A stretch of 64,000 nt of DNA from Larkinella knui. Lineage in GTDB: Bacteria; Bacteroidota; Bacteroidia; Cytophagales; Spirosomataceae. Numbering within the stretch: the stretch's first letter is position 1; each line of letters begins with the position of its first letter. A model generated the notes under the pieces. The model saw nothing but the letters and a program-made list of their open reading frames with translations, did not search any database and was not told where the DNA came from. Shown here piece by piece: positions 35,802 to 44,942 of the stretch. Position numbers and translations under genes: made by a program. Location of the stretch: positions 620,001 to 684,000 of the forward strand of contig NZ_RQJP01000002.1 of assembly GCF_003858645.1 (NCBI RefSeq), given 5' to 3'.

Positions 35802-36779
35802 CTATGCAGACGTAGCTCCCCGATTGTATTTTGCTCTATATTCCAAAGGCGATAAGCTGGTTATCTTTCTAAACACCTCCCTGAACGCTTTGTCGTCGGA
35901 ATAGCCCACTTCCTCCATCACTTCGAATATTGATTTTCGTCCTTTCTCCAAAGACTTTTTAGCTACTTCGATTTTTACCCGCTGCAAATACTCGACAGGT
36001 GTATTGCCTGTAGCCTTGATAAAACGCCGGTCAAAATTACGTCGGCTGATGGCCAGTTCTGCCGCTAATTCCTCAAATGAGATCTTTCCGCTTAGATGTT
36101 CTTCAATGTACGTCTGCGCCTGTTCAATCAGGGAATCGCCATGATTTTTCTGCGCCTGGAAAATAAAGAAAGGCGATTGCGAGCTGCGCTCCATATCGAT
36201 CTGAAATAGTTTGGAACAGTAGATAGCGGTCTGCCGATCAAAATATTTTTCGACTAAAAACAGGATCAGGTTCAAAAAAGAGTAAGCTCCTCCATTCGTA
36301 TAGATGCCTTTTTCGGCCGTAATGAGTTTATCCGCCTGCAGCTTAATTTTGGGGAATAGCTGCCTGAAACTGGCTTCTGCGCTCCAATGAGTCGAACACA
36401 TTCTGCCGTCCATCAGGCCGGTAGCCGCCAGCAAAAAAGCACCTGTGCACATACTGGCAATTTCGGCCCCGCCCAGATACTGCTCCCTGATCCAGCCGAT
36501 CATCGCTTCGTTCTCCCGGATCAATTGCGCCGAGTACGGTGCCGATGGAATAATCAGCAGGTCCGTTTTCTGAATCGTTTGGATATGGATCGGATGCACT
36601 GTAACAAACCCGGCATCCAGCTTTAGTTCAGACTCCGTGCTGGCTAGGGTGACCTCCAGCCTGGGTTTGTTGCCCTGCTTTCGCCAGTACGCGTTCGCGC
36701 TGGTCAGGATTTCATGCGAACCGGTTATACTGCTGAGGTTGGCGTTGCCTTTCGGGACCAGTATGGTGACGTGTTTCAT
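35802..36779 (-). CDS. GlxA-type AraC-family regulator (DJ-1/PfpI domain plus HTH)
   Basis: 325 residues from the ATG at 36779 (an upstream in-frame start would add 15 residues of poor character). Residues ~1-185 are a DJ-1/PfpI class I amidotransferase-like domain ('DLLIIPSAPYSAQLI', 'EIASMCTGAFLLAATGL' with the nucleophile-elbow Cys). The C-terminal ~100 residues hold two AraC HTH motifs ('FEELAAELAISRRNFDRRFI', 'VMEEVGYSDDKAFREVFRK'). It is divergent from the SDR gene at 36924, 144 bp away, and may regulate it. Confidence 0.92.
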   Translation of the reverse strand: MKHVTILVPKGNANLSSITGSHEILTSANAYWRKQGNKPRLEVTLASTESELKLDAGFVTVHPIHIQTIQKTDLLIIPSAPYSAQLIRENEAMIGWIREQYLGGAEIASMCTGAFLLAATGLMDGRMCSTHWSAEASFRQLFPKIKLQADKLITAEKGIYTNGGAYSFLNLILFLVEKYFDRQTAIYCSKLFQIDMERSSQSPFFIFQAQKNHGDSLIEQAQTYIEEHLSGKISFEELAAELAISRRNFDRRFIKATGNTPVEYLQRVKIEVAKKSLEKGRKSIFEVMEEVGYSDDKAFREVFRKITSLSPLEYRAKYNRGATSA

Positions 36780-36923
36780 ACTCTGTTTTTGGTCAAATCT
36801 ACAGCTAATTTTTGTCCAAATCAACCCGGAAAAATGTCTGTTTTACACCATGCTATACCGAAATCAAGACACTACTTTTGCTTCGTTCTTACCGATTAGG
36901 TGTAAGTAAACCTAGTAGAAACG

Positions 36924-37715
36924 ATGTTATTAACAAACAAAGTAGCTGTTATCTACGGAGCCAGCGGTGCGGTAGGAAGTACCGTTGCTATGACCTTAGC
37001 CCGGGAGGGGGCCACGCTTTTTTTGACCGGCCAATCACGGACAGGGGTAGAAGAATTGGCCGCAAAAATTAAAGTCGCCGGGGGTTCTGCCGAAGCAGCC
37101 CAGGTCGATGCGCTGGACGAAAGAGCCGTTGAGATGCACCTTAAAGGAGTGATCGAACAAGCGGGTAAGCTCGACATTTCATTCAATGCAGTTGGGCTTC
37201 GCAACACCACCTTACAGGGCGTTCCACTCACCGACCTGGCGCTTGACCAGTTTATGGCCCCCATCCAGACCCATGTTCAAGCCAATTTTATCACCGCACG
37301 ACTTGCCGGACGGCTAATGGCTGTCACTGGATCGGGTGTAATTATGACCGTTACGTCGACGCCCTCCCGGGTTGCCAACCCTCTTATGGGCGGAGTAGCC
37401 ATAGCGATGGCCGCCCAAGAAGCGCTGATTCGTGATCTGTCGGTCGAACTGGGGCCGAAAGGCGTTCGAGTGCTGGGGATTCGGACCCACGGAATGCCAG
37501 ACAGCGACACCATAAAAGAGGTCTTTGGTCTTCACGCCAGGGCGTACGACATGACCCGCGAGCAATTTCAGGAGTTGGTTGCCGAGCGGACGCATCGCAA
37601 GCGCCTGCCCTCGCTTCAGGAGATGGCCGATGTGGCGGCATTTATGGCTTCTGGCAACGCAAGCGCCATGATGGGCACCGTGGTAAACAGGAGCCTCGGC
37701 GCTATTGCCGACTAA
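36924..37715 (+). CDS. SDR-family protein lacking the catalytic Tyr and Lys
   Basis: 263 residues with a Rossmann fold: 'VIYGASGAVGSTVAMTLARE' is the NAD(P) glycine motif (GxxGxxG type). Where 'GGYxxxK' is expected, the sequence is 'GGVAIAMAAQEAL' (V158 for Tyr, M162 for Lys); the Ser at ~145 remains. Such SDRs usually cannot do standard oxidoreduction and may act as cofactor-binding or regulatory proteins. First of four plus-strand genes (SDR, SRPBCC, SnoaL-like, SDR) divergent from the GlxA-type regulator. Confidence 0.85.
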   Translation: MLLTNKVAVIYGASGAVGSTVAMTLAREGATLFLTGQSRTGVEELAAKIKVAGGSAEAAQVDALDERAVEMHLKGVIEQAGKLDISFNAVGLRNTTLQGVPLTDLALDQFMAPIQTHVQANFITARLAGRLMAVTGSGVIMTVTSTPSRVANPLMGGVAIAMAAQEALIRDLSVELGPKGVRVLGIRTHGMPDSDTIKEVFGLHARAYDMTREQFQELVAERTHRKRLPSLQEMADVAAFMASGNASAMMGTVVNRSLGAIAD

Positions 37716-37786
37716 GTCGTTTCCTTAAGTACTGGGCAGAGATCCGAAAAATCGGATACATCTACCTCATTGACCAATCAAAAAAC

Positions 37787-38404
37787 ATGAACAAAAAAGT
37801 CATTCTAATCACCGGCACGAACAGTGGTTCGAACGATTCCGTAAAGAAACAGTACGAGCAATTCCTGACCGCTTTTGGCATGCAGGCCATGCTGAAACTA
37901 CCACTGATCTCAACAACACAACTTCAAACTGCCATGACCCCATCAGATTTCACCACGACACTCCTTGTCGACCAATCTCCGGACGAGGTGTTTAACACAA
38001 TCAACGACGTTGACCGGTGGTGGACCGAAAACCTACACGGTACATCTCACCAGTTGAACGATGAATTTACGGTCCATTTTCCCGGTATTCATGAATCGAC
38101 CCAGAAGGTGGTAACGCTGATTCCGGGCCAGAAAATCGAGTGGCTGGTTACGGAAAGTGACCTCACCCGCTTTCAGGAAAGACAGGAATGGACGGGCACA
38201 ACCATCCAGTTCGACATTACGTCGAAAGGAGACAAAACCGAGCTTCGGTTCACGCACGTTGGTTTAGTGCCCGATGTGCAGTGCTATACCTCCTGTACAC
38301 AAGGCTGGACGCATTTTATCAACGGCAGTTTACTCCACTTGTTCACAACGGGTAAGGGAAACCCCGGCAAGTCAGTGGCCAAAAGTAAAACCGCTATGGA
38401 TTAA
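37787..38404 (+). CDS. SRPBCC/AHSA1-domain protein with SDR-like N-terminal remnant
   Basis: 205 residues. From residue 50 ('MTPSDFTTTLLVDQSPDEVF', ATG 37934) to the end it is a standard SRPBCC protein: 'WWTENLHG', 'EWTGTTIQFDI', 'ELRFTHVGLVP', 'CTQGWTHFINGSLLHLFTTG'. The first 14 residues (MNKKVILITGTNSG) are instead a typical SDR start with the glycine motif, followed by ~35 residues of unclear origin. So the ORF looks like a deletion-fusion of an SDR 5' end with an SRPBCC gene. Translation may begin at either ATG; the SRPBCC part is complete. Ligand unknown. Confidence 0.75.
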   Translation: MNKKVILITGTNSGSNDSVKKQYEQFLTAFGMQAMLKLPLISTTQLQTAMTPSDFTTTLLVDQSPDEVFNTINDVDRWWTENLHGTSHQLNDEFTVHFPGIHESTQKVVTLIPGQKIEWLVTESDLTRFQERQEWTGTTIQFDITSKGDKTELRFTHVGLVPDVQCYTSCTQGWTHFINGSLLHLFTTGKGNPGKSVAKSKTAMD

Positions 38405-38425
38405 ATCAATCTAAAAATAAATCAC

Positions 38426-38803
38426 ATGACCCCAGACAAAACAAGACTTACGACTGAGGAGGTTGCAGCACGGTTTGACGAACTCGCCCAGCAGGAAAAG
38501 TGGTTCGACATTCACGACGAACTTTTTGCCGATACTGTGAGAAGCATTGAACCACCCAATTCCCCCTATTTTAAAACTGCGGAAGGTAAACTCGCCGTTC
38601 GCCAAAAGGGCGAAAACTGGGTCAAAAAGGTACTGGATTTTCATGGCGCTCACACGACCCACCCCGTCATTGGCGGCAATCATTTCGCGGTTGGCAGGAG
38701 CTTCGATATTACGGTAGACGGGTTTGGCCGAATAAAGATTGAGGAACTCATGGTATACGAAGTGAAAGACGGTCAGATCGTAGTCGAACAATTCTTCTAT
38801 TAG
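38426..38803 (+). CDS. SnoaL/NTF2-like protein
   Basis: 125 residues, 21 bp after the SRPBCC gene. 'EVAARFDELAQQEKWFDIHD' and 'LFADTVRSIEP' form the N-terminal helices, and the C-terminal strands ('SFDITVDGFGRIKIEELMVY', 'VKDGQIVVEQFFY') complete the cone-shaped NTF2 fold. This group is usually annotated as SnoaL-like or nuclear transport factor 2 family; activity unknown. Confidence 0.8.
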   Translation: MTPDKTRLTTEEVAARFDELAQQEKWFDIHDELFADTVRSIEPPNSPYFKTAEGKLAVRQKGENWVKKVLDFHGAHTTHPVIGGNHFAVGRSFDITVDGFGRIKIEELMVYEVKDGQIVVEQFFY

Positions 38804-38919
38804 AAAATGCTGTAGTGACGATCTCTCACGAAAGCCATTCGCATCATTGGTAAATGGGCGATTTACGGCGAAATAAATCCATCCTGTACCCCGTGCTGCG
38901 TGAAGCACGCAACCTATTT

Positions 38920-39705
38920 ATGCAACCTCTAAACAGCAAAAAAGCAGTAGTTATAGGCGGTAGCCGGGGCACCGGTCGCGCCATTGTAGAAGCCTTTCTG
39001 CAGGAAGGTGCCGATGTACTTGTCGTGGCAAGAAAACCCGACTCGCTCGCCGAGCTTGTCCGCAAATGGCCCTCTGTACGCACCTTACAGGCAGACATGA
39101 CGGATACAAGCACCCTTGAAACCGTGTTTCAGGACGCTCCCGACGTAGTGGTTTTGGCAGGCGGGGCAATGCCCCCTTCCCAATCGATCGTCGATCTGGA
39201 CTGGGAGACCTTCAGTACGAACTGGAATACCGATGTGAAGGCCTCCTATTTGCTGACCCAGTATGCTCTCACAAGACCAGCCAAGGCGGGCACCCTGATT
39301 CTGTTCCTGTCCAGTGGGGCGGCCATCGGTGGCTCACCGATTTCGGGCGGTTATGCGGGTTCCAAGCGAATGCAGATGTTTCTGGCCAACTACGCTCAGC
39401 TCGCTTCGAATCGAGGGGGGCTCGGCCTGCGCTTTCTGACGTTGGCCCCCTTTCGGCTCATGAAAAATACCGGCGTTGGTGATGTGGTAGTGCCAAAATA
39501 CGCAGCGTTTACGGGCGTTTTGGAAGAAGATTTCGTAGCCGGAATGACTCAGGCGCAAACCAAAGAAGACGTTGCGGACGCCGTTGTGGCCTTCGCCAGG
39601 CAATGGCCTACCCCTGTTGAAGGCAACGTATTCGTCGTGTCGAGCGACGGTATAGCGACCGAGTCAGACATGGTAAAAGGAGCACCCTTCTGGACAAAAC
39701 GCTGA
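38920..39705 (+). CDS. SDR-family oxidoreductase
   Basis: 261 residues from the ATG at 38920 ('MQPLNSKKAVVIGGSRGTGR'); an upstream in-frame ATG at 38854 adds 22 residues not typical of the family. Cofactor motif 'GGSRGTGRAI', 'DVVVLAGGAMPP' (NAG-type strand), and a full catalytic site: SSGAAIGG followed by 'YAGSK'. Substrate unknown. Last gene of the SDR/SRPBCC/SnoaL group. Confidence 0.88.
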   Translation: MQPLNSKKAVVIGGSRGTGRAIVEAFLQEGADVLVVARKPDSLAELVRKWPSVRTLQADMTDTSTLETVFQDAPDVVVLAGGAMPPSQSIVDLDWETFSTNWNTDVKASYLLTQYALTRPAKAGTLILFLSSGAAIGGSPISGGYAGSKRMQMFLANYAQLASNRGGLGLRFLTLAPFRLMKNTGVGDVVVPKYAAFTGVLEEDFVAGMTQAQTKEDVADAVVAFARQWPTPVEGNVFVVSSDGIATESDMVKGAPFWTKR

Positions 39706-39974
39706 TCGGTGACATACCTACTGGTGTTACCTAAATACTCGTTTGGCCGCCCGGTCCACGCGGGTCCCATCGAATTGAAATACGTTTACGGGACTCTTGT
39801 GGTGATTTCACTTTTGGAATGTCTGTGGTATGCTACGGTGACCAACCCATTACCGAGTCGGATTTGATTGGTAGTGGGTACGGTTCCAAGCGGTCTGCTA
39901 TGGTCCTTTCCGGGCTATTTGATTACCGTTGTCTCCCCTGTTTTTATTGGCTCACTGTTAGCTTTTGAAACGAT
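39706..39974 (+). pseudogene. Possible membrane-protein remnant
   Basis: In one frame 39775-39989 reads as two hydrophobic, membrane-like segments ('YGTLVVISLLECLWYATVTN' and 'LITVVSPVFIGSLLAF') interrupted by a TGA. No family recognised and no start codon; possibly a decayed integral membrane gene. Confidence 0.25.
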
Positions 39975-40247
39975 ATGCAACGAATAAGCCTGCTGCTACT
40001 GTTTTTATTACCCGCTTTCTCTTATTCCAGAGAAGACTTGGCCCTTGGCGGTTAGGTGGTGAAAGCGGGGGTTCTCAATCAATCCTGGGCAGGAACGATC
40101 CTGCCCAGGGTCGATGCGCCACCAGTCGTCGCTGGAGACACATTAGCATTCACCTGCCAAGAGCTTGCCGACCCTTCCGGACTTGTTTGTGCCCTTGGCG
40201 GTTTTCCAACAGTTTATATCGCGGTACAAGATTTGAAGAGCCATTAA
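39975..40247 (+). pseudogene. Broken small secreted-protein gene
   Basis: ATG 39975 starts a clean signal peptide (MQRISLLLLFLLPAFSYS) that stops after 26 codons. From about 40056 a second frame, without a stop until 40247, encodes 'GVLNQSWAGTILPRVDAP' and 'VVAGDTLAFTCQELADPSG'. One frame change would join them, so this looks like a recently broken secreted protein. The 13-bp GCCCTTGGCGGTT occurs in both halves (40034 and 40190 region). Confidence 0.3.
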
Positions 40248-40395
40248 CTCAGAGCCCAACCATAGAATTTCTCAGATATTGAACAGTTTTAAGAAGATTT
40301 TCCATTAATTGAAGATAAAATAGTTCTGATTTACAACGGTTTCTTGCCAATAGGAATCATTATCGGTACATTTTTACGCCTAAACTTATCTGAAT

Positions 40396-41727
40396 ATGAG
40401 CCGACGTTCACTGGTTTACCTGAGCCTGTTGTTGCCGCTGCTGCTGGCAACGTGCAAACCCGATCACGATAAGCCGGCCGTCGTTGTCGGAGTGCCCGGA
40501 ACGAGTCTCCCCGGTGGTTCTTCAGCGGCTACCGTTCTGCCGAAACTACTCGAAATGACCGTTGAGGGCATTCCCAAAGAAAACATCAACATTGACGAAG
40601 CGAAAAAAGAGGTAACGGTTATCGTTCCCACCGCTATCGCTTCCCGCCTGCCGGCCACGATGTTCCGGGTGACGGACAGTGCAAGGGTGGTGCGGCCGAT
40701 GGGCCTGGACTTGCTTCATCCGGGATCGATTGACCTGAACATCGGCGGATTGCCGACGACCAACGTTTCCTACAAAATCCTGCTCAAACCGGCCGGTGAT
40801 CTGGCCATTGGTTCCATACCGACGCCGTTCGTGTACGAGACGGGATCACGCCTGGGCCTGCCGATCTATAACTTTTACGACGGCAGCTACACGACGTACC
40901 TGGTGCTGACCCGGAAAGGTTCCGGCGAAGTCACTAAAATTAATGTGTTCGATTACCCGTCGGCCAGTAGTACCCAAATCGTTGACCCGTTGCTGTTCTG
41001 GCCCCTCATCGAACAGTACGCGATCCCGCCCGGCGAATACGCGGTGGAGATTCAGAAGGAAAATGGTCGTAAGGCCACCCTATCCCAACCGCTGCTGGTC
41101 AAACGAGGTGCTCCAAAACTGTCCTTCAACGGCAATTACGTAATGGGTACGCCCAATCGGAATGTCGCCCTTGGTGGTGTCAATTTGTTTGGGGATGAAC
41201 AACTTGAAGTGCAATTGATCGATGCCGACGGCCGCGAGAGTCGGATTAAACCAGCAGAATATGACGCCGATGGGAAGTGGCTAAAAGTTGCGCTTCCGGA
41301 AGATACCCCAGCGGGTTATTACGCCCTTCAACTGGTTCGCAAGGGGCAGGTGACGGCGGAATACCTGCGGTTGCCGGTAATCAATAGCCCGGTACAACCT
41401 TATTTCAGCGGTCTGGAAGGTTATACGTTTGATCCTTACGCCAAAGCCCCGGTGGTGGTCAACCGCGCAAAATCCTACCGGTTCGGTATCGGTCCGTACT
41501 GCCTGCTCCAGTCGAAATTAAAATTCATTCGGGTCGATAACCCCCTAGTCGAAGGGTCGGTAGAGGTTGTGGAAGGGGGTAACTGCGAAATCGGAACGTC
41601 GGCTCTGTCTTTCACGATTCCGGCCACGTTTGCCCCCGGTCGGTATCTACTGGTGCTGGAAGGCACTACGTATTCCAAACTGAACGTACGCAGCGAGCCG
41701 TTTGAGCGCATCATCGAGGTCCGATGA
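40396..41727 (+). CDS. Surface lipoprotein of unknown function
   Basis: 443 residues. Signal peptide with lipobox LATC (Cys20), then a Pro/Gly/Ser-rich spacer and a series of beta-sandwich-like segments ('KEVTVIVPTAIASRLPATMF', 'GEYAVEIQKENGRKATLSQP', 'DTPAGYYALQLVRKGQVTAE', 'FAPGRYLLVLEGTTYSKLNV'), resembling IPT/TIG-type cell-surface domains of Bacteroidota. No enzyme motif. Monocistronic. Confidence 0.75.
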   Translation: MSRRSLVYLSLLLPLLLATCKPDHDKPAVVVGVPGTSLPGGSSAATVLPKLLEMTVEGIPKENINIDEAKKEVTVIVPTAIASRLPATMFRVTDSARVVRPMGLDLLHPGSIDLNIGGLPTTNVSYKILLKPAGDLAIGSIPTPFVYETGSRLGLPIYNFYDGSYTTYLVLTRKGSGEVTKINVFDYPSASSTQIVDPLLFWPLIEQYAIPPGEYAVEIQKENGRKATLSQPLLVKRGAPKLSFNGNYVMGTPNRNVALGGVNLFGDEQLEVQLIDADGRESRIKPAEYDADGKWLKVALPEDTPAGYYALQLVRKGQVTAEYLRLPVINSPVQPYFSGLEGYTFDPYAKAPVVVNRAKSYRFGIGPYCLLQSKLKFIRVDNPLVEGSVEVVEGGNCEIGTSALSFTIPATFAPGRYLLVLEGTTYSKLNVRSEPFERIIEVR

Positions 41728-42453
41728 ACAGTACGCGAATATTCATTAACGTGCTTATAAATCGCCACACTGAAAGGCAACTTGATGATCAAGCCGAATT
41801 TTAACCCTGGGGTTACCGGGCCTACCGGGGTTAGGTTTCATAGCTTGAACCTATTCCTCTTTTGGTCCTCCTTGTTCACCAACATTCGAAGCCTCCTCAT
41901 TTGCGGGATAGGGGCAGCATCAAAAGGGAATCGTTAAATACAATCAGCGCTTAGCATCTTACGTCATAGAAAGTAGCGATAAGCCTAACACAATTGATAG
42001 TGTATCAACCCCTATTAAGTTGGAGTATTTCTTCAAAACAGCCGGGATGCCGGTGCGATTAGTCAGTCAGGCGGCTTTAACAGCTTCCCAATTCGGCTGA
42101 TTCTATGGTTGCTCTGACTCTAATGTTATGCCTTCCTGCCTTTTTGAGTAGGTACCATGTTCTTGATTCCTCCATGGAATCGCAAGGGCGACCCCTGTAC
42201 TGAAAGCGGCTCAAAAGGTCTCGAATGGGATCTTGCATGGTTGTCGATTTTTGGTAAAAATCTGACAACCTATTTCAAGGTAAGACAACTCGTGTTTAGA
42301 CGTGAATGCTTGTCACGCTCTTTACTCTCCCTCTAACATCCTTAATCAGGCGCTGGATACCTTTTCCGGAGTTTGGCTACGCAATGCCCCGATTTCACTA
42401 CGCCGGGGAACTGAAGGCTGCTGAACTTTGCCGATATCAAAATCAATACTAAA
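41728..42453. other. Intergenic region with a possible gene fragment
   Basis: 726 bp. Around 41910-42100 (plus strand) a 60-codon open frame without a start codon has protein-like composition ('YVIESSDKPNTIDSVSTPIK', 'LEYFFKTAGMPVRLVSQAAL') and ends at a TGA near 42101; it could be the end of a lost gene. No family recognised. Nothing else seen. Confidence 0.3.
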
Positions 42454-43383
42454 ATGAAATTCTCACAAACACCGATCATGAGCTTTAGTCCGGTTGTAAT
42501 ACCGGTTCCCGGCCGTCACGTAGACCTTGAAATGAAAGTTTCTGCTCCTGCTAGCGGAAACAACCTGCCGGTCATCCTTCTTTCGCATGGACATGGACCC
42601 TCCAACTTTCTCTCTTCGTACAGAGGATATGCCCCCCTGGTTGATTTTTTTGCGGCACAAGGATTTGTCGTCATCCAACCTACTCATCAAAATTCCAAAG
42701 CACTCGGCCTTTCCTCATCCCTTCCTGAAGCACCCCTGTTCTGGAGTTCACGGGCAACGGACATGAAATTTATCCTGGATCATTTGGACGAAATTATTGC
42801 CACAGTGCCCGGCTTAACCGGAAGAGTCGATCAAGCAAAAATTGCTGCCATCGGCCATTCTATGGGTGGCCAGACTGTAGCCATGCTGGCCGGCATGGAG
42901 GTAACGGACCCCGCAACAGGTAAACTAGTGAATGCCGCTGAACCAAGATTAAAGGCCCGGGTGCTCATTGGCGCGTCTGGTGGACCCGAAGGATTTAATG
43001 GAGTAAACAGACAACATTACCCGGTGTTGGCGGCCGGCAATTTTGGCTCTATGACTTTGCCAGCACTCATTGTAAATGGAGACCAGGACAAAAACCTTAT
43101 GTTCTCTGATGTGGACAATTGGCGCGCAGACGCTTATTATCAAAGTCCCGGCCCCAAGGATCTGCTGACCGTATTCGGCGCTGAACACATTTTTGGCGGG
43201 ATATCCGGTTATGATGCCCGCGAAACAAGTGATGAAAACCCCGGGCGGGTTGCCTTTGTGTGTGAAAGTATCCTTGCGTATATTCGGAGTGCACTCGATC
43301 CAAACGATTCAAGTTGGGATGACGCAAAGAAAGCCCTTAACGGCGTACAGGGTGCATTGGGCAGCATTGAAAGCAAATTATAA
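42454..43383 (+). CDS. Alpha/beta hydrolase (chlorophyllase / dienelactone-hydrolase-like)
   Basis: 309 residues. 'PVILLSHGHGPSNF' is the oxyanion-hole region, 'AAIGHSMGGQTVAML' the nucleophile elbow (GHSMG), 'ALIVNGDQDKN' carries the likely acid Asp, and 'FGAEHIFGGISG' the catalytic His. Cytoplasmic: no signal peptide. A second ATG nine codons in is possible as start. 9 bp upstream of an AraC-family gene in the same direction, so probably co-transcribed with it. Substrate unknown. Confidence 0.88.
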   Translation: MKFSQTPIMSFSPVVIPVPGRHVDLEMKVSAPASGNNLPVILLSHGHGPSNFLSSYRGYAPLVDFFAAQGFVVIQPTHQNSKALGLSSSLPEAPLFWSSRATDMKFILDHLDEIIATVPGLTGRVDQAKIAAIGHSMGGQTVAMLAGMEVTDPATGKLVNAAEPRLKARVLIGASGGPEGFNGVNRQHYPVLAAGNFGSMTLPALIVNGDQDKNLMFSDVDNWRADAYYQSPGPKDLLTVFGAEHIFGGISGYDARETSDENPGRVAFVCESILAYIRSALDPNDSSWDDAKKALNGVQGALGSIESKL

Positions 43384-43392
43384 ACACAGATT

Positions 43393-44307
43393 ATGAAGGA
43401 CGAAATTGCTAAGCATCGATTCGATTCTTTATCAAGGTTGCATAAGGTGCTGGATATGCCGGCACCTATGCATCCATTGGTCAGTCTGATCAATAATGCC
43501 ACAGGGACCATACCGCTGGAAAGGCTTCCCAGCCCCCATATTTTAAATTTTTACAAGGTTTCTTACAAGATGAACTTCCAGGGAAAGTTCAAATATGGGC
43601 AGCATTACTACGATTTCGATGAGGGAGGGATGTTTTTTGTTGCGCCGAATCAAATCACCGGCAGTCATGCACCATTAAGCGATCAGTCTGGGTATACGTT
43701 ACTTTTCCACCCGGATTTTTTACTGGGTTACGACCTCGCCAGGAAAATCAAAGCGTACGGTTTTTTTTCGTATTCTATCCATGAAGCGTTGCATCTGTCG
43801 GGGAAAGAGAAAGCCACGATCATTGCTGTTTTTGAGAGTATTGAAGAAGAATTAAAAAGCAGAATTGATCATTTCAGCCAGGATGTTATTATTTCACAGA
43901 TTGAATTGCTGCTGAATCACTCCAACCGGTTCTACAGCCGGCAATTTATCACCCGTAAGGCGGTAAGCAGCGATTTACTTCAAAGGGCAGAAGAGATTTT
44001 GACCGCCTATTTCCAGGAACCGAACGTGTTAAAACAGGGGCTCCCAACGGTTCAGTTTCTTTCGGCGCAATTAAACGTGAGTGCCAGTTATTTAAGTGAT
44101 ATGCTGCGATCACTTACCGGGCAAAATGCCCAACAGCACATTCATAACTACCTCATCGAAAAAGCGAAGGAGCAGTTGTCGACGAGCCAGGCTTCGATCA
44201 GCGAGATCGCCTATGGCTTAGGATTTGAACATCCCCAGTCCTTTAGTAAACTATTTAAGCTCAAAACCAGTGTGTCGCCCCTGGATTTCAGACGTTCTTT
44301 CAATTGA
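43393..44307 (+). CDS. AraC-family transcriptional regulator
   Basis: 304 residues. N-terminal cupin-like domain ('FKYGQHYYDFDEGGMFFVAP', 'GYTLLFHPDFLLGYDLARKI') and C-terminal pair of HTH motifs ('VQFLSAQLNVSASYLSDMLR', 'ISEIAYGLGFEHPQSFSKLF'). Immediately downstream of the hydrolase (9 bp) and upstream of an aldo/keto reductase fragment; in related genomes such regulators often control an adjacent reductase gene. Confidence 0.93.
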   Translation: MKDEIAKHRFDSLSRLHKVLDMPAPMHPLVSLINNATGTIPLERLPSPHILNFYKVSYKMNFQGKFKYGQHYYDFDEGGMFFVAPNQITGSHAPLSDQSGYTLLFHPDFLLGYDLARKIKAYGFFSYSIHEALHLSGKEKATIIAVFESIEEELKSRIDHFSQDVIISQIELLLNHSNRFYSRQFITRKAVSSDLLQRAEEILTAYFQEPNVLKQGLPTVQFLSAQLNVSASYLSDMLRSLTGQNAQQHIHNYLIEKAKEQLSTSQASISEIAYGLGFEHPQSFSKLFKLKTSVSPLDFRRSFN

Positions 44308-44316
44308 TGTAGATTA

Positions 44317-44589
44317 AAATTCTTTGATACAGCGGAAGTGTATGGACCTTTCACCAATGAGCAACTGGTTGGGGAAGCCCTGCAACCGTTTAAAGGGCAC
44401 GTAATCATTGCGACTAAATTCGGTTGGAAAGCAGCGGCTGATGGGAAGTGGTCTGAGTTAGGCAGCCGCCCGGAAAACATCAAACGGGTTGCAGAAGCAA
44501 GTTTAAAGACGGCACCGGTCGCTGGATCAGGACGAGGCCAGTCCGGGCCGCTTGCTAAGCCTCAACGTGAGGCCAGGATCAATAATTGA
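44317..44589 (+). pseudogene. Aldo/keto reductase fragment
   Basis: Starting right after the AraC stop, 'FFDTAEVYGPFTNEQLVGEA' and 'HVIIATKFGWK', 'GSRPENIKRVAEASLK' are the first catalytic part of an aldo/keto reductase (Asp and Tyr of the tetrad present). The N-terminal strand is absent and no start codon precedes it; after about 44514 the reading frame no longer resembles the family. A truncated remnant. Confidence 0.75.
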
Positions 44590-44942
44590 CATGCACCACC
44601 CCAACCAGTAGCACTGCGGAGATGGTCATTGCATTCCTGATCGGCAACTGTCGGAACGTTACATTGAGGGCAAATAACGTAATTGGAAGAAAGGGATGCC
44701 CTAAACTGGAGAATAGTTTTGCTGTGCTAGTGATAATGGGGAAACAGGTTTTATAAGTAATCACTCGACCACTCAACAGAAGGTGGTGGGGTTTTGATCT
44801 TGAGTTGCTCTTCAAGTTCTTCTGTTGTATATGCATCTACCGGTTAGCCAATCTACAAAAACTTTGGATTCTAAAGATGAGATCTCCCAAAAAGGCTCAT
44901 TTCTACTGTTTGACGTAGCTCATGGGAAACCCACTCAAAAGA
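44590..44942. other. Intergenic region, possible membrane-gene remnant on the minus strand
   Basis: 353 bp. On the minus strand 44579-44710 reads 'LGHPFLPITLFALNVTFRQL' and 'NAMTISAVLLVGVVHVNY', two hydrophobic stretches, without an intact gene. Otherwise nothing seen. Confidence 0.25.
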
